Origin: an uncultured Eubacterium sp.
GTDB lineage: Bacteria > Bacillota > Clostridia > Lachnospirales > Lachnospiraceae
Length of the DNA: 64,000 nucleotides
Assembly (NCBI GenBank): GCA_934320655.1
Contig: CAKRFN010000003.1
Coordinates: forward strand, 1 to 64,000
Direction of reading: 5' to 3'
Within the stretch, counting starts at the first letter, position 1, and the number at the start of each line of letters is the position of its first letter. This document shows, one piece after another, positions 8,662 to 16,482 of this stretch. A model generated the notes under the pieces. It was given only the letters and a program-made list of their open reading frames with translations, was not told the DNA's origin and made no database searches. The position numbers and the translations under genes were made by a program.

Positions 8662-9672
8662 TCATTGCATACGCTCTAATATTTTTTTACTATACTCATC
8701 TATATCATCTGTCGTATTAGCAGACAGACTCTCACAATTCACACAAATGTCTATATCATCTTTACACATGCTAAGATGCTTAATCTGATATTCCCTCAGT
8801 TTTTCGCCACCCCATATGTCTGCAACAGAAACCTTCTTCAAATCCCCTAAAATATGTTTACATTTCCAATCGGCACAACACAAATGCGCAATCCCTTGAT
8901 CATTGATAATCAATGTCGTAAAAATAAAAGGGCATACTCTTTTCTTCTCCAATTTCTGACCATAGGTGCCTTTGTGTGCGTCCACTATTTTATCTGCTAC
9001 ATTTGTATCTTGCCACAATGTCGCTGATATTGTTTCGACAAAAATCTGATCGCAGCAATCCTCAAACAATTCATAAAATTGATCCTTTTGCTCTTTTGAA
9101 TATCCAATGTCACCATATTTAAGCCATACCTGACACTGTTTTTTGTTATCATAAAAATATCTCAGATTATCTCTAAATGTCACAAAATCCATTTGATAAT
9201 TGCACACTGTGCGATATTGCTCCTCTGTAATCCCATTCACAGACACAATCAGGAAATCCAACCCGGCAGTTATTAATTCCATGCTTAATTTTGGTGTTAG
9301 TAACGTTGCATTTGTTGTTATTTCGATATAATCAGCCACTTGCGCATCTTTTGCATATTTAACCATATCAACAATCGCCGGATTTAACAACGGTTCGCCC
9401 ATCTGAAAAAGGCGCAACTTTTTTACTTTTTCACCTGCCCAGCTGTTCTTCATATCATCTATAATTTTTCGAAACAACTGCAATGACATAAAACCCCATT
9501 TTATTCCCGCCCTTTTTACTGCATCAGCATCCGAATGTACACAAAATGCACATGCTATATTACAAGCACTGCATACATCTATCTGAACAGAAAATGGAAC
9601 TTTAAGTGGGATTACATCTTCTAACGCAGTTCGCTTGGTAGCATATATTTTTGCTTGTCTAACTGCAGGCAT
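8662..9672 (-). CDS. Radical SAM/SPASM enzyme, second copy in glycan operon
   Basis: A 336-residue radical SAM protein. The C-x3-C-x2-C motif is CNIACAFC near residue 37, and FQMGEPLLNP near 90 is the SAM-binding GE motif. A C-terminal SPASM-like domain follows (CPFIFTTL, HLCCADWKC and CVNC). The start has GGGGGAG just upstream. It is not a close copy of the other radical SAM protein of this operon: spacing and flanking residues differ throughout, so the two probably perform distinct steps. A sugar-modifying reaction is inferred from context. I see no precursor peptide gene that would point to a peptide product. Confidence 0.8.
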   Translation of the reverse strand: MPAVRQAKIYATKRTALEDVIPLKVPFSVQIDVCSACNIACAFCVHSDADAVKRAGIKWGFMSLQLFRKIIDDMKNSWAGEKVKKLRLFQMGEPLLNPAIVDMVKYAKDAQVADYIEITTNATLLTPKLSMELITAGLDFLIVSVNGITEEQYRTVCNYQMDFVTFRDNLRYFYDNKKQCQVWLKYGDIGYSKEQKDQFYELFEDCCDQIFVETISATLWQDTNVADKIVDAHKGTYGQKLEKKRVCPFIFTTLIINDQGIAHLCCADWKCKHILGDLKKVSVADIWGGEKLREYQIKHLSMCKDDIDICVNCESLSANTTDDIDEYSKKILERMQ

Positions 9673-9694
9673 AATCTCTCCCCCATTTCATTTA

Positions 9695-11482
9695 TCAATC
9701 ATACATTAATTCTGCCATTTGTTTTCTATCCAAAAATGGGAACATATCCTCTAATGCTGGTGTCAGCATTTGTCCGTTTTCATCCAATCTGGACATAACT
9801 TTAGGAATAACCGGATCATCAAACGCCTGTTGTATCTCTAACAGAACCCGTTTATCGCTATCAAACAACCCACGCACGCAATTCTCCACCTCGGCATTAT
9901 TATGACAACAACTATATTGAAAACCAAATGTATCTGCCACCTTTTGAAAATCAGGAAAGCTGACTCCGGTATCCGGTGTACATCCGATATATGCCCCATT
10001 AAAAAAGTTCTTGCTCGTCTGTCGTATAGCACCATAGCCCTCATTCGAAAATACAACAATATGAATTGGCAGATCGTACTGGACAATTGTCTGCAATTCC
10101 TGCAGATTCATCATGATACTGCCATCACCGGTCACACAATACACCTGTTTTTTTGATGCAATAGATGCGCCAATAGCTGCCGGTATATCATATCCCATCG
10201 ACCCACAGGTATAATTTGTTAATACACGCTGGGCTCTGTTTTGAATACCGATCTGAAGTTTTGCTGTGTTTGCAGTGTTGTTACCCAATGCAAGAACGCT
10301 ATCTGCCGGTTCATATTTCTGGAAAATCTTCCAAAAATAATAAGAGCAGACCCTCTCATCCATTTTTAATCCCTGATTGAGAACCTCAAATGCAGAAAAA
10401 CGATGTTTGACATCATTACAATAACGCATCCAATCTTTCGGACAATCCATTCTGATGTCCATCTTTTTTACTTTGCTGAAAAAATCATTCAACTCAGAAT
10501 GAATCAACCCATCAATTCTCAATCCCGGTTTTTTTGCCTCATTTTCATCTATATCTACCATATAGATTTTTGCGTGGGGTGCAAAGCCTTCCTGATAAAA
10601 TCCGGTCTGACGGAACCCAAGACTATTTCCTAATGTCAGGATCACGTCTGCATTTTGCAAAATAAAATTTCCAGTTCTGGGACCTATATTACCTGACGGT
10701 CCATAGTAGAGTGGATGCCCGAAATAGAAATTATCCGCTACCCATGCTCCTCCTATCACCGGAATTTGCATGTTGTCTACAAATTCTTCAAAAGCGTTCA
10801 TAGAATGACTGCTGCGTATCCCAGAACCGGCTAATATACACGGTCTTTTTGCTAAACGCAGTGCTTCTATTGCAGCTTCAATCTGAGTATTCGCTCCCGT
10901 CACATATGGCGGTTCTTTCTCCACCTCATACAAATCCGCTTCTTCCACCTTTGCGCATTGGATATCCTGCGGAATATCCAACCAAACAGGTCCGCGCCGC
11001 CCACTCATGGCTATCTGAATTGCTTTCACAAGTTCTCTCTTGATTGCCAACGGATCTGTTATCATCACCGCATATTTTGTCATATTTTTTACTGTCGGTA
11101 TGATCTCAAATTCTTGTATTCCACGATAGCGCAAATCCAGACCAGTCTTTGGAACCGATATTTCATAACGAACCTGACCGGAAAGAACAATTAAAGGCAA
11201 ACTATCCTGCCATGCTCCCATCACTCCGGTTAGAGTATTTGTAGCGCCTGGTCCAGATGTCACACATACCGCTGCCATTTTTCCACTATAGCGCGCATAC
11301 GCTTCAGCCGCCATCGCGCAGGCCTGTTCATGATGGTTAAAATACTTGTCCATCTTTTCACACACAAGCAAAGCATTATCTAAATGCATTGCCCCACCTC
11401 CTACGACCGCAAAACAGTCCGTCACGCCATATTCTACCAGTGTATTCATTATTATATCTGCTACGCGTTTCTTCATTTTCAT
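9695..11482 (-). CDS. Acetolactate-synthase-like thiamine diphosphate enzyme, possibly sugar-modifying
   Basis: A 595-residue member of the acetolactate synthase/benzoylformate decarboxylase superfamily with all three domains. FNHHEQACAMAAEAYAR near residue 48 holds the activating Glu. VTSGPGATNTLTG near 75 follows. The TPP motif GDGSIMMNLQELQT is near 447. It could be read as a catabolic or anabolic acetolactate synthase large subunit. However, no regulatory subunit or branched-chain amino acid gene is nearby, and it lies next to an SDR reductase within a glycan operon. The known precedent is YerE, a homologue that adds a two-carbon branch to a keto sugar in yersiniose synthesis. A branched sugar is therefore a reasonable hypothesis, but unproven. 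Confidence 0.75.
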   Translation of the reverse strand: MKMKKRVADIIMNTLVEYGVTDCFAVVGGGAMHLDNALLVCEKMDKYFNHHEQACAMAAEAYARYSGKMAAVCVTSGPGATNTLTGVMGAWQDSLPLIVLSGQVRYEISVPKTGLDLRYRGIQEFEIIPTVKNMTKYAVMITDPLAIKRELVKAIQIAMSGRRGPVWLDIPQDIQCAKVEEADLYEVEKEPPYVTGANTQIEAAIEALRLAKRPCILAGSGIRSSHSMNAFEEFVDNMQIPVIGGAWVADNFYFGHPLYYGPSGNIGPRTGNFILQNADVILTLGNSLGFRQTGFYQEGFAPHAKIYMVDIDENEAKKPGLRIDGLIHSELNDFFSKVKKMDIRMDCPKDWMRYCNDVKHRFSAFEVLNQGLKMDERVCSYYFWKIFQKYEPADSVLALGNNTANTAKLQIGIQNRAQRVLTNYTCGSMGYDIPAAIGASIASKKQVYCVTGDGSIMMNLQELQTIVQYDLPIHIVVFSNEGYGAIRQTSKNFFNGAYIGCTPDTGVSFPDFQKVADTFGFQYSCCHNNAEVENCVRGLFDSDKRVLLEIQQAFDDPVIPKVMSRLDENGQMLTPALEDMFPFLDRKQMAELMYD

Positions 11483-11491
11483 GCATCTTTC

Positions 11492-12379
11492 TTAATATAG
11501 TAATTGATATAGATCTATGTCTTGTTCATGCTCGCTGTACCAGCTATACAGTTGTTGTATTGCTTCTTCTATCACAGTATACTCAAATCCTTCTATTTCT
11601 CCAACAATTCGGGCATTTGATGCAGTGTATTCATTCGCCCAGCCCTCTGAACAAATATATATTGGCAACTGCTTTTTGCTAACTTTTAATACAATCTGAC
11701 AAATCTGCTCTAAACTAATCTTTTTCCCTGATACAGCATGATAGGTGTGATATTTCGGTTCATGATGCAAAAAATACTGTATCATCTTTCCAAAATCATC
11801 AACCCACAAGTAATCAAAATAAACATTTTTCCGTATACTTAACGGTAATCCTTTAATTGCTTTACAGCAGACATTAGATATGAATTTCGTCGGATAATAT
11901 TCATACTTGCCAAATATTCCCCACAACCTAAAGTTATATATATTATCAGACTGTTCTATGAGTTGTCCCACTGTATACTTCATCAAGCCATACTGATCTA
12001 CTGGTATTGTTTTCCCAAGCTGTTCTTCCGTAACACTGATAATATCATACCGTTTGTCAAATTCAGCACCAGATCCTGTATAATACATTTTTCCATACAA
12101 ATTTGAGTTTTTGTAGAAATTTAGAAAAATTCTCATATTATACTCTAATATCTTTGTCCCGTCTTTACTCTTATCAATTCCATCCCCATATACGGCAAAA
12201 TGTAACACATAGTCAAACCGGTTACATCTCAAATAATCTGTAACTGCCGCCTCGTTCAAACAGTCCAATTCCCGACTTGTTGGAGTCCATATCTCATACT
12301 CTTTATTATTTCTTTGCAAATACTCTGCTACATTTCTTCCGACAAATCCACTGGCACCAGTGATAAGTATTTTCGACAT
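11492..12379 (-). CDS. NAD(P)-dependent sugar-nucleotide reductase/epimerase (SDR)
   Basis: A 295-residue extended SDR. ITGASGFVGRNVAEYL is the N-terminal cofactor motif, and YGLMK near residue 131 supplies the YxxxK catalytic pair. The rest resembles GDP-fucose synthase/dTDP-4-keto-sugar reductase-like proteins more than GalE epimerases. The ATG at 12379 is preceded by AGGGAGAA; an in-frame TTG two codons upstream is less likely. It lies directly upstream of the acetolactate-synthase-like gene, the pairing seen for YerE and the reductase YerF. The family points to reduction or epimerisation of a 4-keto nucleotide sugar, but the substrate is not visible. Confidence 0.78.
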   Translation of the reverse strand: MSKILITGASGFVGRNVAEYLQRNNKEYEIWTPTSRELDCLNEAAVTDYLRCNRFDYVLHFAVYGDGIDKSKDGTKILEYNMRIFLNFYKNSNLYGKMYYTGSGAEFDKRYDIISVTEEQLGKTIPVDQYGLMKYTVGQLIEQSDNIYNFRLWGIFGKYEYYPTKFISNVCCKAIKGLPLSIRKNVYFDYLWVDDFGKMIQYFLHHEPKYHTYHAVSGKKISLEQICQIVLKVSKKQLPIYICSEGWANEYTASNARIVGEIEGFEYTVIEEAIQQLYSWYSEHEQDIDLYQLLY

Positions 12380-12391
12380 AACCAATTCTCC

Positions 12392-14107
12392 CTACGATGT
12401 TTCATTTGCACTTTCAGCATCTATCTGTTGATGAATACCAATCAACCACACACACAGCTCATACACCAGTTCTAACAGCCTCATTTTTTGATCTTCATCG
12501 GTGATCTCAGCATCAACCACATTCGTGCAGTATCTGGCATATTCATCGATCCAATTTTGGAAATGACCTACATCATACTTACAGTAACGCGCCAATCGAA
12601 ACAGATCTGACAGCTTATCTATAGCTCTTTGCAATGCCAGATACTTCCATTCCCCATCATCTTTGCAAAACCACTTGATAAATTCCACCTGACCCATAAA
12701 CTGTTCCAGCCGCGCCTCATAAGTAGAATATTTAGGAAAATCGGCACCAACAGTTCCTTCATCCTCACCTAAAAGTCCATTATCACGATACATCTGTATT
12801 TCTTGTGCTAAAACTGAATCACTTTCCACAATCAATTTTACCGGTTCCAGCATTACATTACCCATCTGGCTCAACATGGCACACCACCATTCATGTGGAT
12901 AAAAATAATAAAAAATATTATCCTTATATTGTTCCAAGCTCAACAGATCAGCATCTAAGAAATCTTTCTTTCTGACAATCAAACCGGACAAATAATTCTG
13001 CCGCAAGAACACACACATAAAGGCATTCCGCCCTTTTTTCCCAAATTCGCGTTCGGTTAACTTGGCATATTGGAAACTGGTTCTCGCTCTCACCATGCTC
13101 AAATCAAGATCTCCTGTCAGCAAACTAAAATAATGTTCCAGTGCTTCCAAAACCACATCATCTTCATCTGCCACCAACAACACATACTTTCCATGTGCCA
13201 TTTCTACCGTATAATGCCAATTCTTATAATATTTCAATTCTTTTCCATGATCATAATAATTCACTCTGGCATCTTGAATCTCACTAATTTTCCTATAATC
13301 TTCCTCGTAAAATCTGGTACAATTTTTAGAGATCGCGATCTCGACCTCAGAATCGTAATTCATATTCAGCAGGTGTTCTATCCGTCTGGGCAACAGATAT
13401 CCCCGATTTGCTGTAGGTATGGCGATCGTCAGCAATACATTCTCTGTGTTTCGTCCTTCTGGCGTCAGGCGATAAGCATGCTCCCGATCAAACAGGTCTG
13501 ACAATTCTTGATTCTCACCATAAACAATCTTTGGCAGATAAACTGCGGTATTTTCATGGAAATATTGCTGCATACTGTTCTGATCCGGAAACATCCATAC
13601 ATTTTCCAGATATTTCCCTAATTCCGGAATCTTCCAATAAGACATTCCCCGGTTCATATCATGACAAACCGCATATATCTTCCGTTTAACAGCCTCTGCC
13701 AGTAAATCCTGATATTGGTTCCAATTTCCATCAAACTCTACTGCCGCCGCACTGAACTCCACATGTTTCAACACTTCCAACGGTTCTCTATGCTCCAGCT
13801 CAACCATGGAAAATTTACCGCAAAATTCAGCACATTTCTTGTCAAATATATAGTATTCACCGTCTTTATAAGGAATAAAATCGAGTCTGCATGCCTCATA
13901 AGAAACACCGTTGTCAAAGCCCTGTTTCTCATATGCCTCACGAAATGCTGGCTCATTTCCTGCCATATAGCATGCATAGATATTTTCCAGAATCCATTCA
14001 CGCTCATAACCTTTCGAATATGCAAGCACAAATGCCTCTAATGCCTCATCGTATTTTTCTTCTTCAAACCGCAAGCATGCGTAATCCACTAATTGCTTCT
14101 CGTCCAT
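12392..14107 (-). CDS. Glycosyltransferase family 2 protein with TPR-like N-terminus
   Basis: A 571-residue protein. The first ~60 residues look like a helical TPR-type repeat (FEEEKYDEALEAFVLAYSKG). A GT-A fold begins near residue 225 with LLTIAIPTANRGYLLPRRIE and has an acidic metal/nucleotide site VADEDDVVLEALEHYF near 310. No transmembrane helix is evident, so it should transfer sugar in the cytoplasm. Two bases separate it from the upstream maf-like gene, so the two are probably co-translated. A GT2 next to a Maf protein and flagellin fits flagellin O-glycan extension. The sugar donor cannot be told from sequence. Confidence 0.8.
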   Translation of the reverse strand: MDEKQLVDYACLRFEEEKYDEALEAFVLAYSKGYEREWILENIYACYMAGNEPAFREAYEKQGFDNGVSYEACRLDFIPYKDGEYYIFDKKCAEFCGKFSMVELEHREPLEVLKHVEFSAAAVEFDGNWNQYQDLLAEAVKRKIYAVCHDMNRGMSYWKIPELGKYLENVWMFPDQNSMQQYFHENTAVYLPKIVYGENQELSDLFDREHAYRLTPEGRNTENVLLTIAIPTANRGYLLPRRIEHLLNMNYDSEVEIAISKNCTRFYEEDYRKISEIQDARVNYYDHGKELKYYKNWHYTVEMAHGKYVLLVADEDDVVLEALEHYFSLLTGDLDLSMVRARTSFQYAKLTEREFGKKGRNAFMCVFLRQNYLSGLIVRKKDFLDADLLSLEQYKDNIFYYFYPHEWWCAMLSQMGNVMLEPVKLIVESDSVLAQEIQMYRDNGLLGEDEGTVGADFPKYSTYEARLEQFMGQVEFIKWFCKDDGEWKYLALQRAIDKLSDLFRLARYCKYDVGHFQNWIDEYARYCTNVVDAEITDEDQKMRLLELVYELCVWLIGIHQQIDAESANETS

Positions 14108-14109
14108 AG

Positions 14110-16050
14110 CTACCTCTGTTTTGTCGTCTTCTTACTGCCGGAATTTCTGCCACTGCTTTTCTCTGATATGGCTACCTGCTTCTTTGCATACGGTATAACC
14201 GTCTCCTTTGCAATCGAAATAATCTCATCCACACCCGCACAGACAGCCGTCAACATCAGTTCTCCCTGCTGCGCCACCTCTATGAGTTCATCCTTTCGCT
14301 CCTCCTGTATCTGATAAATACCCGCGCGCAAAATATATTCGATGCCCTGTAAGCTGTCCCTGACAGTCTCAGCCATATAGTCCTGCTCAATATAATTATT
14401 GATTTTCTTGATTCGCTTCAAAACCTTTTTCAGTTCGTTATCGGTAACTGTGGATTTATGCATCAGTTTTTCCAACCGCTCATAATAGCGAATACCTTCT
14501 TTGGCTTTCTTTTTGACCTCCTGCAATTTTTTTTCCGAATTGAGGAAATGATCCAACGCAATGTGTCTGTTTTCTTCAGAAAACAGCTTTTTACTATGAT
14601 CTATATGCCATTTCACGTTATAGTCGCGCTTGCAGTATTTCCTGATCGCGTGCTTGAGTGTCATGACTTTACTGCCGTGGATCAAAGCGCCACCTTCCGT
14701 CGCGTCTACCATCGTAATATGTTTCCACTCCTCCGCACGACCTTCAAACCATATACGATACCGGTTAAAATCCTCTCTTGTCAATACCTTGCCGCCATCA
14801 ATCGCCTCTACTTCAAAATACTCCTCACTCTGCGCATCAATCTCATCCATCTTATCCTTGAATGTACCATCCGCATGCGTACGGTTTCCGGTCATTGCCA
14901 GATCCTGACCGATCAGAATGATCGTCCGTGCGCCCATGTATACGCCCATCGAGTAGGCATTATTCGCCACTGAACCACCCGTCGGAAGATTCGGCAGTGT
15001 CATATCGCATCCCACTTCATTGCTAAGGAGGTTCAACATTTCTTCTTCATACTGTGAATCACTGTAGTAGAAGAACTTTTTTCCTTTATGGCAGTCCATT
15101 GGTTCTACCGATACACCAGTCATCGTTACCATCGGTACCTTCGAGAGATCCTTATGTTCAAACAACAACCCCGGCTTCAATCCATCAATAATTACAAATA
15201 AATTGGGGATAATGCCTGCATTTAACAACGGTTTCATCGCAGTATCCGTAGCTATAATACATGCCTTTCCAACCGCCTTTTTCAGATCCATGAGATTCTT
15301 ATTCAGAGAGGGACCCGCAGACACTACAATCGCCGGCACATCCGCCGGTAAGATACCTTTCAGAGCCTCCACGCTATATCCTTCACTTAGATAGCAAATA
15401 TTGTGAAAGGTGTTTTTTGCCTTTACATTTGTATAGCGGACAAAGGTATTCCATTGAATCTCTTGATCCTCTACATGCTTTTTTAATTTTTTAACAAATT
15501 CTTCTACCTCTTCCCGAAATAAAGCCTTATAATTTCCGGAAATATAATACTTGAGCGATGTCATATTATCAAATGAGATCATATAGTGAAAATAACTTCT
15601 TATCTCACTTTCATTCAGACCTTTAACAATCAGTCCCACCGGTTTATCTAATTCAAACAGAAATGACAAATCCACTTCCTCTAGTTCCCTGCGAAATAGT
15701 TCAAATGAAGGCTCATAGATCAAAATATTCGATGTTTTCGGCACAGTTTCCATGATCCTCTTAATATGAACACCGTTAGAAATCCCTACAATCACAACCG
15801 GTGTATATGCTTCGATCTTTCCCTGTTGTTCGATCCAGCGCTCGACCACCATGGAAGGCGCATATTTTCCGTTCAAGTATAACTGTTTGCCGTTCGCGCG
15901 GACTTTCAAAATCGTATCGCCCATGATGCTCTGTTCCGCAATCACATCGAAATTTCGTTTTTTTCTCTTTTTATCCTCCAATATTTCTGCCCATACCGGA
16001 TATTTTTTCCGCAAGGCATCCATATTTTTTTCATAAACCAGTGTATTCAT
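14110..16050 (-). CDS. Motility-associated glycosyltransferase, Maf/DUF115 family
   Basis: A 646-residue protein of the DUF115 (MptE-like) family. The core carries VVSAGPSLNKNLMDLKKA near residue 248, IATDTAMKPLLNAGIIPNLFV near 272, and LIGQDLAMTGNRTHADG near 378. These are landmarks of Maf flagellin glycosyltransferases such as those that attach nonulosonic acids in Campylobacter and Clostridium. A long helical region and a basic Lys/Arg-rich tail follow. Only a 105-residue gene separates it from flagellin. The usual role is transfer of a sugar to Ser/Thr on flagellin before export. No pseudaminic or legionaminic acid genes are present here; the operon carries heptose genes instead, so the donor may differ from the best-studied Maf enzymes. 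Confidence 0.85.
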   Translation of the reverse strand: MNTLVYEKNMDALRKKYPVWAEILEDKKRKKRNFDVIAEQSIMGDTILKVRANGKQLYLNGKYAPSMVVERWIEQQGKIEAYTPVVIVGISNGVHIKRIMETVPKTSNILIYEPSFELFRRELEEVDLSFLFELDKPVGLIVKGLNESEIRSYFHYMISFDNMTSLKYYISGNYKALFREEVEEFVKKLKKHVEDQEIQWNTFVRYTNVKAKNTFHNICYLSEGYSVEALKGILPADVPAIVVSAGPSLNKNLMDLKKAVGKACIIATDTAMKPLLNAGIIPNLFVIIDGLKPGLLFEHKDLSKVPMVTMTGVSVEPMDCHKGKKFFYYSDSQYEEEMLNLLSNEVGCDMTLPNLPTGGSVANNAYSMGVYMGARTIILIGQDLAMTGNRTHADGTFKDKMDEIDAQSEEYFEVEAIDGGKVLTREDFNRYRIWFEGRAEEWKHITMVDATEGGALIHGSKVMTLKHAIRKYCKRDYNVKWHIDHSKKLFSEENRHIALDHFLNSEKKLQEVKKKAKEGIRYYERLEKLMHKSTVTDNELKKVLKRIKKINNYIEQDYMAETVRDSLQGIEYILRAGIYQIQEERKDELIEVAQQGELMLTAVCAGVDEIISIAKETVIPYAKKQVAISEKSSGRNSGSKKTTKQR

Positions 16051-16051
16051 T

Positions 16052-16369
16052 CTATTCCTCTCTCTGCAACTCCGATGTCACATAATCAAATAACTCCATC
16101 AATCCATATCTTAAAACGTCTGCCAGACAGACAGCGTCCTCATTTTCAATTCCATATACGATATCATTCAGTACCTGTAACACAAAATCCTGACTGAGAT
16201 CAATCGCAGCCCCGTTCTGCATCATCGCAAACAGTTTCGATACCGTCTGCGTAAGCGTTGGTAGATATGCTTTCAATTCATCCATATACGCTTCTTCGCG
16301 TTCCATTTTATCTGCCAGATCTTCTGCTTTTTTACATTGAGCTTGTAATTCATCCAAAAAATTATCCAT
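16052..16369 (-). CDS. Small acidic helical protein between flagellin and maf
   Basis: A 105-residue acidic protein with no family I can name. It starts MDNFLDELQAQCKKAEDLADK and is predicted mostly alpha-helical from its heptad-like leucine pattern. It has no signal peptide or membrane segment. It is the first gene of the glycosylation operon, starts 70 bases past the flagellin terminator and ends 1 base before the maf start. Position and size suit a flagellar or glycosylation accessory factor such as a chaperone or adaptor for flagellin. That is inferred from place only. The start has AGGG about 7 bases ahead. Confidence 0.6.
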   Translation of the reverse strand: MDNFLDELQAQCKKAEDLADKMEREEAYMDELKAYLPTLTQTVSKLFAMMQNGAAIDLSQDFVLQVLNDIVYGIENEDAVCLADVLRYGLMELFDYVTSELQREE

Positions 16370-16389
16370 ATATTTTCCCTATATTGATT

Positions 16390-16418
16390 TTATAAAAAAT
16401 GATCCTCGCTGCGGACAA
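16390..16418 (-). promoter_or_regulatory. Possible sigma-A promoter of the glycosylation operon
   Basis: On the minus strand TTGTCC (16413-16418) and TTATAA (16390-16395) are separated by 17 bases, just past the flagellin terminator and about 20 bases before the first gene. The -35 is imperfect. Read-through from flagellin could also feed the operon. Confidence 0.4.
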
Positions 16419-16438
16419 GAAAAAATTTCTCATGAAAG

Positions 16439-16472
16439 AAAAAAGAGTTGGCAAAATTGCCAACTCTTTTTT
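16439..16472 (-). terminator. Rho-independent terminator of flagellin
   Basis: A near-perfect hairpin with GAGTTGGCA paired to TGCCAACTC around a 4-base loop. It is flanked by six A and six T residues, so it could work in both directions. It lies 10 bases after the flagellin stop. Confidence 0.9.
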
Positions 16473-16482
16473 GACTACACAA

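Noticed and set aside
9695..11482. Branched-chain amino acid acetolactate synthase (ilvB)
   Set aside because: Superfamily fits but no ilvH, ilvC or leu genes are near and the gene is embedded in a glycan operon; kept as an alternative only.
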